From an uncultured Clostridia bacterium (GTDB lineage Bacteria > Bacillota > Clostridia > Christensenellales > Borkfalkiaceae), in NCBI GenBank assembly GCA_944368775.1, contig CALVXB010000005.1:1-64000 (forward strand): 64,000 bases of DNA. Reading direction: 5' to 3'. The notes under the pieces are model-generated. The model saw only the letters and a program-made list of their open reading frames with translations, searched no databases and had not been told where the DNA came from. The stretch's first letter is position 1; each line of letters begins with the position of its first letter. The translations under genes were made by a program, and so were the position numbers. Below are positions 40,764 through 49,442 of the stretch, piece by piece.

Positions 40764-40803
40764 ATAGTGTCCATAAAGATAGGCAACAACAGCAACAAAG
40801 AGC
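40764..40803 (+). other. Right attachment site (attR)
   Basis: ATAGTGTCCATAAA (40764-40777) is the exact inverted copy of the left-end 14-mer. After 11 bases comes the AC core (40789-40790), then host codons for SNKEHAL in the WYL-LRR frame. Confidence 0.8.
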
Positions 40804-42498
40804 ACGCGCTGACGCAAAAGCAGATCGCCGACTATCTCGAAAGCGACTACGGCATCGTGATAGAGCGCAAGGCCGTGGCGCGGCATCTGGCAAACCTGAC
40901 GGCGGTATACCCGATCGAGCATACCACCAAGGGGGTGTATCTCGAGGATGAGCGCGAGTTTGACGACACCGAGCTGCGCTTTCTGATCGACAGCATCCTG
41001 TTTTCCAGAAACATCCCCGCGTCTTACGCGAAAAAGCTGGTCGAAAAGCTGCAGAAGCTGGGCAGCGTCGATCTGCGCCGCTCGCTCCGCTCGATGTACC
41101 GCGCCGACCAGATCCGGCGCGACGACTTCAAGGGGCTGTTCTACACCATCGGCGAGCTGGGCGCGGCGATCGCGCAGGGCAAAAGGGTGCGCTTCGAGTA
41201 TATGGAGTACCGCCTCGACAAACAGCTGCACCCCGTCTAACGCGCCCGTCGAGCTCTTTCCGTACCAGCTCGTCGCCGCCAACGGGCACTATTATGTGGT
41301 GGGGAAGAAGGCGGGCACGGACAGCGTCGAGAGCTTTCGCATCGAGCGCATCGCAAACGTCGCGCCCTCGGAGGAGGGAGAAGAGGGCGCCCGCCGCGAG
41401 GCATTCGACCTCGACGGGTATATCGCAGAGTACCCCTACCTGTATGCGGGCGAAAAGGCAGACGTCAAGCTGAAGATGCGCAGCGGCCTCGCCGGCGAGC
41501 TGATCGACGCCTTCGGCAAGCAGTTCACCGTCTTGCAGGAGCAGGACGACACGGCCGTCATCTCTTTGCAGGCGGGGCTTGCGGATATGTTGGATTGGGC
41601 AAAGCGGTTCGCCGAAGACGTCGAAATCCTCGAGCCGCAGTCGCTGCGCGACCGGCTGCGCAAGATCAGCTTCCCGACGGCGGACAAGTACTCTCGCCAA
41701 GAGGAGGACCGCTACATCCGCACCCTGGAATATATCAAGGGTGAGGAGAGGGCGTGTCGGGAGGGCAGGCGGCTGTTCGCCTTTGAAAACATCGACCTCT
41801 CGCGGCGGACGAGGTACGAGGAGCTGACCTTTTGCAGCAACATTTTGCTGCACGGCAATAATCTCGCCGATATGAGCTTTCTTTCCGCCTTCCCCAAGAT
41901 CGTCAAGGCAGACATCAAGCGCAACCCCGTCTCCGATCTCTCCATTTTGAAGGGCCGCAAAGAACTGCGCGAACTCATTTTGCGGGACACGGAAGTGACC
42001 GACCTGTCCTTCCTCGAGGGGGCGGAGGAGCTGCAGTATTTCTGCTTCAGGGGGAAAAAGATCGATGACGTGTCTCCCATCTACGGCCTGCGCCGCCTGC
42101 GCAAGCTGGTCATCGACTGCGCCAACGTCAAACAGTTGGATCTGGTGCGCCTCAAGCGAAGCTGCCCTAATTTGCACATCGAGCTGCAGGAGGTGAGCAA
42201 AGATTCGCCGCTCAGAGTCATATCGCGCTATTTTGCCACCGAAGAGCTCGGCATATTTTTTACGCTCATGCAGCGGTTTTTCCCCGACGAACACGCGCCC
42301 GCCGTAACGCTGTCTGAGGAGGATATTGCCCGCGCTCTCGCCTATGTGCAGGGGCACGCGCACTTCTACCCGATGAAATTGAAGAACGATTTGTGCGTGG
42401 ACGAAGTCAAGGCGGCGGCGATACTCAAATGGCTGGCGGACGCAGAATATATCGTAATGGAACACGGCACCGCCATTCGGTGCTACCGCCGCGCGTAG
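40791..42498 (+). pseudogene. 3' part of the split WYL-LRR regulator, also frameshifted
   Basis: The frame resumes with SNKEHALTQKQIADYLESDY of the HTH. It runs to the TAA at 41238-41240, just after KQLHPV, and continues in the next frame with VELFPYQLVAANGHYYVVGK of the WYL domain. Removing one C from CCCC (41232-41235) restores one protein of 586 residues when joined to 16477-16530. After the WYL/WCX region come four or five leucine-rich repeats (for example VSDLSILKGRKELRELILRD) and a C-terminal winged-helix-like part. WYL joined to LRR is unusual. Both the insertion and the frameshift inactivate it. Confidence 0.85.
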
Positions 42499-42585
42499 CG
42501 CCGAGCGCCGATCGTTTGCGGCTTTCAAACTTTTGCAGGGGCGCGGCGGCCGTCCGTGCGGATCGAATGGGATGCGGAGGAACAT

Positions 42586-43095
42586 ATGATCGAAGAACCG
42601 ATCGAAGCGCTGCTCGGCGAGAGCGGCACAAACAGCCTTTGCGGGCGTCTGAAAGTGGAGCCGTGGGCGCTGTTTTTTTCGGAAAAAGGTCGCCTCGCGG
42701 CGGAGGAGGCGGCGCGGGCGCTCCGCCTTCTGCGGGCGGAGGTCAAAGCGCGCGGGTACGGCTGTACGGTGTTGAAGAGCGTTTGGCGGGAGAACAGCGC
42801 AGCCCTCCCGGACGAATACGCGCTGCTCGCCTTCGGCGCGGGGAGAGGGGAGGCGCTTCGGCTTGCGGGCGGTCGCTTTGCCGTCGCGGTCAGCGAGGGC
42901 GCGGCGGAGGGCGGCGCTTTGCCGCTGCAAATTTTTGCGGCGGACGGCGGCGTCGCATCGGAGGGGGAAGAGCCTTCGCGTGGCGCGGGGCCCGTCCTCA
43001 TGGCCGTCTATGCGGTCGAACCGCCGCGGCCTTCCTATTTCCGTACCAAAGAGGTCTTTCTCCCCCTCTTCCGGCGGGGGAACGGCGCAAAATAG
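42586..43095 (+). CDS. Hypothetical protein (169 aa)
   Basis: Starts at an ATG with GCGGAGGAACAT upstream. The product begins MIEEPIEALLGESGTNSLCG and has a central helix rich in Ala, Arg and Glu; the rest is mixed, without membrane segment. High GC like the host. I do not recognise the family. It may have been co-transcribed with the WYL-LRR gene, whose stop is 87 bases upstream. Confidence 0.6.
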   Translation: MIEEPIEALLGESGTNSLCGRLKVEPWALFFSEKGRLAAEEAARALRLLRAEVKARGYGCTVLKSVWRENSAALPDEYALLAFGAGRGEALRLAGGRFAVAVSEGAAEGGALPLQIFAADGGVASEGEEPSRGAGPVLMAVYAVEPPRPSYFRTKEVFLPLFRRGNGAK

Positions 43096-43205
43096 AGAGC
43101 CTGCCCTTTTACGGGCGGCCGGGCGGGCTGCCCGTCGGGTCGATCGGGCGGTTGGGGAGACTTGCCCGTCGGGTCGATTTGGCGGCCGGGCGTTTTTAGC
43201 CAAGA

Positions 43206-43244
43206 TCGGCGGCGGTATGCGCGCATACCGCCGCCGATTTTCAT
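43206..43244 (+). terminator. Rho-independent terminator
   Basis: The stem ATCGGCGGCGGTATG / CATACCGCCGCCGAT is followed by TTTC. It lies in the gene-free stretch 43096-43462. Confidence 0.75.
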
Positions 43245-43256
43245 GTTTTCCGCCGT

Positions 43257-43281
43257 TTGCATAGTACTATGCGTGACATAA
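43257..43281 (+). repeat. Dispersed palindromic repeat, copy 3
   Basis: GCATAGTACTATGC followed by GTGACATAA, 13 bases after a hairpin terminator. Flanks TTTTCCGCC and TTTTGCGG also resemble copy 1, so the repeat unit may be about 50 bp. Confidence 0.7.
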
Positions 43282-43462
43282 ACGGTCGCTTTTGCGGCGG
43301 CGGGAATGCGGGGCGGCGGTGCGGACGAAGCAGCGGGCAGCACGGCGGCGCAAAGGAGTGCGGCGGGAGGTGCAGCGAAAATGCCCTTTTGCGGAATAAG
43401 CGGAAAAAAGTTACGCATACTTTTTTTCGGGCGGCGAAGCCGCGGCAAAAGGGAGGAGTGAC

Positions 43463-44008
43463 ATGAAGGCTACGGGAATCGTAAGAAGGATCGATGAGCT
43501 CGGGCGGGTGGTGATCCCCAAAGAGATCCGCCGCACCCTGCGCATCAAAGACGGCGACCCGCTCGAGATCTTTACCGAGCGCGACGAGCTGATGCTCAAA
43601 AAGTATTCGCCCATCGCCACGCTCGAAAAATTTTCGGAGGGGTCGACCAAGTCGCTCAACGATTTGAGCGGCTACCTCGCCCTGCTGTGCGATACAGACG
43701 AGATCTTGTATGCGGCGGGTGACGGCCGCAAGGAATTCGCCAAAAAGCTGATCTCGGACGAGCTCGGCCGCATCCTGAAGGAGCGGCGCAGCTACCTTGC
43801 AAACCGCGCGGAGGGGGGCGACATCGTCCCCATCACGGCGGATGCGGGCGTCGACGTGACGGCGCAGGTCATCGTGCCCATCGTCGCGGGCGGCGATTGC
43901 CTCGGCGCGGTATCGCTGCTCTCGACGGAGGAGGGCGCGCGCATCGAGCCGGGCGCGGTGCAGCTGTGCCGCCTCACGGCGGACATCCTCGCCAGCCAGT
44001 TCGAGTAG
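43463..44008 (+). CDS. spoVT: Stage V sporulation regulator SpoVT
   Basis: A 181-residue protein. The N-terminal AbrB-type swapped-hairpin DNA-binding domain (MKATGIVRRIDELGRVVIPK then EIRRTLRIKDGDPLEIF) is followed by a GAF-like sensor domain (about 55-181). SpoVT controls forespore genes under sigma-G in Bacillus and Clostridium. GGGAGGAGTGAC precedes the ATG. The gene for a SpoVB-type flippase follows after 306 bases, as is common in Firmicutes. Confidence 0.92.
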   Translation: MKATGIVRRIDELGRVVIPKEIRRTLRIKDGDPLEIFTERDELMLKKYSPIATLEKFSEGSTKSLNDLSGYLALLCDTDEILYAAGDGRKEFAKKLISDELGRILKERRSYLANRAEGGDIVPITADAGVDVTAQVIVPIVAGGDCLGAVSLLSTEEGARIEPGAVQLCRLTADILASQFE

Positions 44009-44020
44009 CCCGCCGCATGG

Positions 44021-44100
44021 GCGCATGCAGGGCAGCCCCGAACGTGGCGCATGCAGGGTCGCCCCGAACGTGGCGCATGCAGGGTCGCCCCGAACGTGGC
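44021..44100 (+). repeat. Three tandem copies of a 26-bp repeat
   Basis: Units begin GCGCATGCAGGG at 44021, 44047 and 44073 and end CCCCGAACGTG. The period is not a multiple of three. It lies just after spoVT in a 306-base gene-free stretch. Confidence 0.85.
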
Positions 44101-44109
44101 ACGGTTTGT

Positions 44110-44154
44110 CGGCCCCGCCCCCGCCGCCGGCGGGGGCGGGGCCGCGCCTTTTTA
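44110..44154 (+). terminator. Rho-independent terminator of spoVT
   Basis: The GC-only stem CGGCCCCGCCCCC / GGGGGCGGGGCCG is followed by CGCCTTTTT. Confidence 0.75.
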
Positions 44155-44314
44155 CAAGCCGGCTTCCGTTCGCGCGCATTGCCGGCGCGGGGCGCGGCGC
44201 TCTTTTATAAGAAGAAGAGCCCGCCCGCGGCCCGCACTTCAATTCAAACAGAGCGGGCAAAAGGGCGGCGCTTCCGATATAGGGGCGGAGCGGCGGCGCT
44301 TGCAAGCGATACAT

Positions 44315-45910
44315 ATGAAGTCGCACAGCTTTATCAAGGGGGCGGCGGTGGTCGCGGCGGGCGGGCTGCTCGCAAAAATGATGGGCGCGGTGTACCGCAT
44401 CCTGCTCATGGACGCGCTGGGCGGGCGGGGCATGGGCATGTACCAGATGGTCTTTCCGCTGTACAGCCTGCTGCTCACCCTCGCGGCGACGGGCGTCCCG
44501 TCCGCGCTCGCCCGCCTCGTCGCCGAGCGCGCCGAAGGGCAGGGGCGCGCCGTGCTGCGCGCCGCCCTCCCCCTCTTTGCGGCGGTCGGCGGGCTGGGGA
44601 GCCTGGCGATGTTCCTGCTCGCGCCCGCCGTCGCGGCGGCGCAGAGCGAGCCGTCGGCGGCCGCCGCCTACCGCCTGCTCGCCCCGTCCGTGCTGCTCGT
44701 TGCCGCCGTCGCCTGCCTGCGCGGCTACTTTCAGGGCAACAGCCGCTTTGCGCCCGGGGCGCTGTCCGAGCTCGTCGAGCAGGCGGTCAAGATCGCCTTC
44801 GGCCTGTTCTTCGCGCGGCTGTATGCGGGAGACCCCGCGCGCGCCGTTTCGGGCGCGGTGTTCGCCGTCACCCTCAGCGAGCTTGCCGCCCTCGCCTTCC
44901 TCGCCGCCTGCGCGGGCAGGCGACGCGCGCTGCCGCTCGCCGCGCGCTCGCTTGCCTTTGCGCGCACGTTCGGGTGGGGGAAGAAGGTTCCCTTCGCCCC
45001 GCCCTGCGCCCGTTCGCCCGCCGACGGTCCGCGCGCGGGCGAACTGCTGCGCGCCGTGCTGCCCGTGGCGGTCGCGGCGGGCGCGCTGCCGCTGTGCAGC
45101 CTCGCCGAAAGCATCCTCATCGTGCGGTTGGTCGGCCGCTACGCGGAAAACGCGACGGCGCTGTACGGGCTGTACGCGGGCGCGGCGACTTCGCTCGTCA
45201 ACCTGCCCGTCTCCGTCTGCTACGGCCTCGCGGCGGCGAGCATCCCCTCCGTCGCGGCGCTGCGGGCGGCGGGGCGGGTCGCCGAGGCGGAGGAGCGCGC
45301 CCTCTTCGCCCTTAAATGCACGCTCTATCTCGCCTTTCCCGCGGCTGCGGCGCTGTTTGCCTTCCCCGCGCCCGTCTGTTCGCTGCTCTTTCGTCTGCCG
45401 GCGGAGGAGGGCGCGGCGCTCGCGCGGCTGGTGCGCATCCTATCCCTCTCCGCCGTGCCCCTCGCCGCCGTGCAGACGCTCTCCGCCTGCCTGACCGGCC
45501 TCGGCCGCTCCAAGAGGGCGGCGCTGTCCGTCGCGCTCGCCTGCGCGCTGCGCCTCGGGGCGGAGGCGGTGCTGCTGCGATACCCGCAAATTTCCGTTTT
45601 CGGCGCGGCGTATGCCGCCGGCGGCTGTTATTTGGTTGCGTTCCTGCTCAATTTATATTATAGTATTAAGGAAAGAAAAAACCGCATCCGCATCGGTGGG
45701 CACGCGCTCAAATTCGCGCTGCTCTCGGCCGCGGCGGCGGGAGCGGCGTGGCCGCTGCGCGAACTTTCGGTATTTGCGGCGCTCGCTGCGGCCGCCGCCG
45801 TCTACCTCGCGCTGAGCGTGCCGCTGCGCGCCTTCCGCCCCGAAGAGGTGCGGCTTGCATGGAGGAACAGATATGATCGAACTCGTCGGACTTGGTTACA
45901 GCCCCGCTGA
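44315..45910 (+). CDS. spoVB: SpoVB/MurJ-family polysaccharide flippase
   Basis: A 531-residue MOP-superfamily membrane protein with about 14 hydrophobic helices. The start MKSHSFIKGAAVVAAGGLLA then KMMGAVYRILL is characteristic of SpoVB/YtgP proteins, which flip lipid-linked cell-wall precursors during spore cortex formation. The ATG at 44315 was chosen because homology begins there; only a weak ribosome site is seen. The 3' end overlaps the MazG gene by 38 bases. Confidence 0.88.
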   Translation: MKSHSFIKGAAVVAAGGLLAKMMGAVYRILLMDALGGRGMGMYQMVFPLYSLLLTLAATGVPSALARLVAERAEGQGRAVLRAALPLFAAVGGLGSLAMFLLAPAVAAAQSEPSAAAAYRLLAPSVLLVAAVACLRGYFQGNSRFAPGALSELVEQAVKIAFGLFFARLYAGDPARAVSGAVFAVTLSELAALAFLAACAGRRRALPLAARSLAFARTFGWGKKVPFAPPCARSPADGPRAGELLRAVLPVAVAAGALPLCSLAESILIVRLVGRYAENATALYGLYAGAATSLVNLPVSVCYGLAAASIPSVAALRAAGRVAEAEERALFALKCTLYLAFPAAAALFAFPAPVCSLLFRLPAEEGAALARLVRILSLSAVPLAAVQTLSACLTGLGRSKRAALSVALACALRLGAEAVLLRYPQISVFGAAYAAGGCYLVAFLLNLYYSIKERKNRIRIGGHALKFALLSAAAAGAAWPLRELSVFAALAAAAAVYLALSVPLRAFRPEEVRLAWRNRYDRTRRTWLQPR

Positions 45911-47288
45911 CATTTCGGAGGGGGCAAAGGCCGCCCTCCGCGCGGGCGCGCGCGTCATCCTGCGCACGGGCGAAACGCCCGCCGCCGCGTGGGTGCGCGC
46001 GCTGGGCGTTTCCTTCGAGACGCTGGACGGCGTGTATGCCCGCAGCCGCAATTTCGACTCGCTCAACAAAAATCTCGCCGCGGCGGTACTCGAGGCGGCA
46101 AAGGGGGGCGACGTCATCTACTGCGTAGACGGCAGCGTCGCCGACGACGTCTCCGCGCAGATGGTGCTGCGCAGGGGGAAGGATGTGCGCGTGCACGTCG
46201 GCGTCTCCAAGGCGGACGCCGCGTTCGCGGCGGCGAAGGTGTTTTCTCGCGACCGCACCGCCCTCTCCGCCTATGCCATCGGGGAGAGCGACCGCCCCAT
46301 GCTCCCGCTCGCCGTGTACGACGTCGACTGCGATCTCATCGCGGGCGACGTCAAGCTGCGCCTGTGCGAGCTGTTCGGCGACGAGGCGGAGGCGACCTTC
46401 GTGCGCGGCGGCGCGGCCAAAAAGATCCGCCTGTTCGAGGCGGACCGCCAAGACGGGTACGACGCGACCTGTGCGGTGGTGGTGGACAGTATCCCGTTGC
46501 TGCGGCGCACTCGCTTTACATACGACGACCTGCTCGCCATCCTGCGCCTGCTGCGCGCGCCGAACGGCTGCCCGTGGGACCGCGTGCAGACGCACGAGAG
46601 CATCCGCCAGAACATGATCGAGGAGGCGTACGAGCTGGTCGACGCCGTCGACTCGAAGGACGACGGCAAAATTTGCGAGGAGACGGGCGACGTGCTCATG
46701 CAGGGGGCATTCCATTCTATACTCGCCGAGGAGCGGGGCGCCTTCACCCCCGACGACGTTTTGAGCGACGTCTGCAAAAAGCTCATCTTCCGCCACTCGC
46801 ACATCTTCGGCGAGGACAAGGCGGCGGACGAAGATAGCGCGCTGTCCGTGTGGGACCGCAACAAGGCGGAGGAGAAGGGGCAAAAGCTCCCCTCCGACAC
46901 CGTCAAAGACGTGCCGCTCTCCTTCCCCGCCGCGCTGCGCGCGCAGAAGGTGGGCAAGCGCGCCGCCAAGTTCGGGTACGACTTCAAAGACGCCGCCGAG
47001 GCGGGGGAAAAGGTGAAGGAGGAGCTCGCCGAGCTGCTCGCCGCCCTCGCCGAGGGGGACAAGGCGCACATCTCCGAAGAGGCGGGCGACCTGCTGTTCG
47101 CGGCGGTCAACGTCGGCCGCCTCGCGGGCGCCGACTGCGAGCAGAGCCTGCAGGAGAGCACGCGCAAGTTCGTCGACCGCTTCTGCGCGACGGAAGATCT
47201 CATCCGCGCGGACGGCAAGCGGATGCAGGACCTCTCGCCCGACGAATTGTGGAAGTACTACGAGGAGGCGAAGAGGCGGCATGGCTGA
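45873..47288 (+). CDS. mazG: YabN-type fused tetrapyrrole methyltransferase-like and MazG pyrophosphohydrolase
   Basis: A 471-residue protein. The N-terminal 210 residues (ELVGLGYSPADISEGAKAAL then YCVDGSVADDVSAQMVL) are the SAM-dependent tetrapyrrole-methylase-like domain. Two MazG domains follow, with CPWDRVQTHESIRQNMIEEA and EETGDVLMQGAFHS in the first and EELAELLAAL, EEAGDLLFAAVNVGRL in the second. MazG removes non-canonical NTPs. GGAGGAACAG precedes the ATG. It sits next to spoVT/spoVB as in other Firmicutes and overlaps the dus gene by 8 bases. Confidence 0.92.
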   Translation: MIELVGLGYSPADISEGAKAALRAGARVILRTGETPAAAWVRALGVSFETLDGVYARSRNFDSLNKNLAAAVLEAAKGGDVIYCVDGSVADDVSAQMVLRRGKDVRVHVGVSKADAAFAAAKVFSRDRTALSAYAIGESDRPMLPLAVYDVDCDLIAGDVKLRLCELFGDEAEATFVRGGAAKKIRLFEADRQDGYDATCAVVVDSIPLLRRTRFTYDDLLAILRLLRAPNGCPWDRVQTHESIRQNMIEEAYELVDAVDSKDDGKICEETGDVLMQGAFHSILAEERGAFTPDDVLSDVCKKLIFRHSHIFGEDKAADEDSALSVWDRNKAEEKGQKLPSDTVKDVPLSFPAALRAQKVGKRAAKFGYDFKDAAEAGEKVKEELAELLAALAEGDKAHISEEAGDLLFAAVNVGRLAGADCEQSLQESTRKFVDRFCATEDLIRADGKRMQDLSPDELWKYYEEAKRRHG

Positions 47289-48237
47289 GATCGGGCAGCC
47301 CCTCGCCTACGGCGGCATCCGCCTCCCCAACAACGTGCTGCTCGCCCCGCTCGCGGGGTACACCGACTTCGCCTTCCGCAAGCTGTGCTACTCCTTCGGC
47401 GCGGGCATGTGCTTTACCGAGATGGTCAGCGCCAAGGGGCTGCGCTACAACAACGAGGCGACGCGCGCGCTGCTCCGCCTCGACCCGTCCGAGACGCGCA
47501 CGGCCGCCCAGCTGTTCGGCAGCGACCCCGACGTTTTGCGCGCCGCCTGCGAGAGCGAAGACCTCGCTCCCTTCGCCGCGATCGACCTGAACATGGGCTG
47601 CCCCGTGCCCAAGGTTTTTAAGAACGGGGAGGGGAGCGCCCTGCTCGCCGACTTCCCCCGCGCTTCTGAAATTATTTCCGCCTGCAAGCGGAGCGGAAAG
47701 GTCGTGTCCGTCAAGTTCCGCATCGGGCTGGAGCGAGGCAAGTACCTCGCCGCCGACTTCGCAAAATTGTGCGAGGACGCGGGCGCGGACATGATCGCCG
47801 TACACGGCCGCACGCGCGACTGTATGTACGCGGGCGAGCCCGTCTACGAACAGATCGCCGCGGCAAAGGCGGCGGTCTCCATCCCCGTCGTCGCCAACGG
47901 CGGCGTCTTTTCGCGCGCGGACGCGCAAAAAATGCTGCGCGAGACGGGCGCGGACGGCGTGATGGTCGCCCGCGCCGCCATGTACTGCCCGCACGTCTTC
48001 GCGGAAATTTTAGGGAAAGACATCCCCTGGGACGCGCGCGCCGCCATCGACGGGCAGATCGCGGACATGCTGCCCTTCTACGGGGAAAAGTTCACCCTCG
48101 TGCAGATGCGCAAGATGGCGGCCTTTTACCTGCGCGGCAGGCGGGGCAGCGCCGAGGCGCGCGCCTCTCTCTTTGCCTGTAACTCCATCGACGCGCTGCG
48201 TGCCGCACTCGACAACATCTACGGCCCGCGCGCTTGA
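47281..48237 (+). CDS. dusB: tRNA-dihydrouridine synthase (DusB-like)
   Basis: A 318-residue FMN enzyme. LAPLAGYTDFAFRKLCYSFG and GMCFTEMVSAKGL at the N-terminus, then the catalytic region DLNMGCPVPKVFKNGEGSAL with the conserved Cys, KFRIGLERGKYLAAD, HGRTRDCMYAGEP and NGGVFSRADAQ, match Dus proteins. It reduces uridine in the tRNA D-loop. The start overlaps mazG, so the two are translated together. Confidence 0.92.
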   Translation: MAEIGQPLAYGGIRLPNNVLLAPLAGYTDFAFRKLCYSFGAGMCFTEMVSAKGLRYNNEATRALLRLDPSETRTAAQLFGSDPDVLRAACESEDLAPFAAIDLNMGCPVPKVFKNGEGSALLADFPRASEIISACKRSGKVVSVKFRIGLERGKYLAADFAKLCEDAGADMIAVHGRTRDCMYAGEPVYEQIAAAKAAVSIPVVANGGVFSRADAQKMLRETGADGVMVARAAMYCPHVFAEILGKDIPWDARAAIDGQIADMLPFYGEKFTLVQMRKMAAFYLRGRRGSAEARASLFACNSIDALRAALDNIYGPRA

Positions 48238-48323
48238 GTCGGCCGCGCGAGACAAATTCCTTTATGTTATAATAGGGGGAATGTGAAAATTTTTCGCGCC
48301 GCGAAAAAACCGCCCGCCGCAAA

Positions 48324-48353
48324 TTGACAGCGGGCGCAAAAACATGATAAACT
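48324..48353 (+). promoter_or_regulatory. Promoter of the DUF1624-like gene
   Basis: TTGACA (48324-48329), 18 bp and TGATAAACT, an extended -10. Transcription would start near 48360, after the first ATG (48356). Confidence 0.6.
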
Positions 48354-48355
48354 GA

Positions 48356-49318
48356 ATGGAAATGATCTGCAGCGGCATCGACGCGCAACATCCGGGCAGC
48401 GCCGGATATAAAAAGATGCTCCGCCGCTATTGCGGCAAGGGCGAACGGTATTGGGAGATCGACTTCGCGCGCGGCATCTGCGTGCTGCTGATGATCTTCG
48501 ACCACTTTATGTACTGTCTGTGGGGCCTCATGCCCACTATCAACGAGATGTTCGGCACGAGCTTGTTCGCCGAAACGCGGCAGCTCGCCATGCAATGGTG
48601 GACGAGCGACTTGCGCGTCAACGGGCGGCTGTTCGTCATCGTCGCCTTCTTTATCTTGTGCGGCATCAGCAGCACGCTGACGCGCGGCAACTTCCGCCGA
48701 TGCATCCCCCTCGCGCTGGTCGCGGCGGGCATCTCCGCGGTGACCATGCTGCTCGAACAGTGGGGGCTGGGCTTCCCTGTGTACTTCGGCGTCATCCATA
48801 TGCTCGCGGCGGGCATCTTCCTCTACGCCGTATTCGACGAAGCCGCCGCCGCAGTCTGCGGGCTGCTCGGCAGGGGAAAGGCCGCGCGCATCGCGCGCGG
48901 CGCGCTGCGCCTGCTGCCCGGGCTCGTCGGGCTCGCTTTGCTCATCTTCTACTTCACCTGCGCCGGGCGGCTCGTCTTTGCGGACGGCCAATGGGATATC
49001 CTCTCCACCGTGCCCATGGTCGGCTCTTTGGAGGACAACCTCATTCGCTCCTTCTTTTTATATTTGGAAGGCTTCAGGATGAACGCGGGAGATTACTTCC
49101 CCATCCTGCCCTGGGCTTGCTTCGTGCTGCTGGGCGGGCTGCTTGGCAGGCTCATCTACCACACGGACGCCCGCTTCGCCCTCGCCCGCCTCGACGGCGC
49201 GTGGAACAGCGGCTTCTGCCTCTTGGGCCGCCACGCCGCCGTGCTGTACGTCGCGCACATGGTCGTTATCCCCGTCTTGCTCGCGGCGGCGGCCTTCGTC
49301 ACAAGCCTGTTCGTCTGA
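48356..49318 (+). CDS. DUF1624/heparan-glucosaminide acetyltransferase-like membrane protein
   Basis: A 320-residue protein with about eight membrane helices. ERYWEIDFARGICVLLMIFD followed by HFMYCLWGL is the signature start of DUF1624 (HGSNAT-like) proteins, which are thought to acetylate sugars across the membrane. The predicted transcription start falls after ATG 48356, so ATG 48362 or 48416 in the same frame may be the real start. The acceptor molecule is unknown. Confidence 0.78.
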   Translation: MEMICSGIDAQHPGSAGYKKMLRRYCGKGERYWEIDFARGICVLLMIFDHFMYCLWGLMPTINEMFGTSLFAETRQLAMQWWTSDLRVNGRLFVIVAFFILCGISSTLTRGNFRRCIPLALVAAGISAVTMLLEQWGLGFPVYFGVIHMLAAGIFLYAVFDEAAAAVCGLLGRGKAARIARGALRLLPGLVGLALLIFYFTCAGRLVFADGQWDILSTVPMVGSLEDNLIRSFFLYLEGFRMNAGDYFPILPWACFVLLGGLLGRLIYHTDARFALARLDGAWNSGFCLLGRHAAVLYVAHMVVIPVLLAAAAFVTSLFV

Positions 49319-49442
49319 ACGCGGCGTCCTTCGCCCGTCCTTCGCCGCAAGCCCGTTCGCCCGAACGCGCGGCCATAGCCGCCCGCACCGCTGCCGCGCG
49401 GCAAATTCAATAACGACAAACTAATACAAAAGGGAAAAAGAT

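Larger units (their letters stand above)
16531..40790 (+). mobile_element. 24.26-kb integrative element carried by a large serine recombinase
   Basis: Both edges are defined by the broken WYL-LRR gene, which rejoins in frame at codon 18/19, and by 14-bp inverted repeats (TTTATGGACACTAT) each 11 bp from a shared AC. The recombinase ends 90 bp from the right edge, with a TnpW-like gene and a HUH replication gene beside it; a sigma-like gene lies near the left edge. The 19-kb cargo (about 17.8-37.0 kb) is visibly more AT-rich than the flanks. No conjugation (VirB4, coupling protein) genes were seen, so transfer would need helper functions. Confidence 0.85.

Noticed and set aside
37033..40790. 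A small 3.7-kb element containing only the Rep, TnpW-like and recombinase genes
   Set aside because: The left inverted repeat and the missing 5' part of the interrupted gene are found at 16.5 kb, not near 37 kb, so the present unit is 24 kb. An older small element enlarged by cargo remains possible.
41232..41240. Programmed frameshift in the WYL-LRR gene
   Set aside because: The site is a plain C-run without a slippery heptamer or downstream structure, and the gene is already cut by the element, so decay or an assembly error is simpler.
43118..43180. A GC-rich repeat (GCCCGTCGGGTCGAT twice)
   Set aside because: Only two imperfect copies in a low-complexity stretch; no structure or neighbouring feature gives it meaning.
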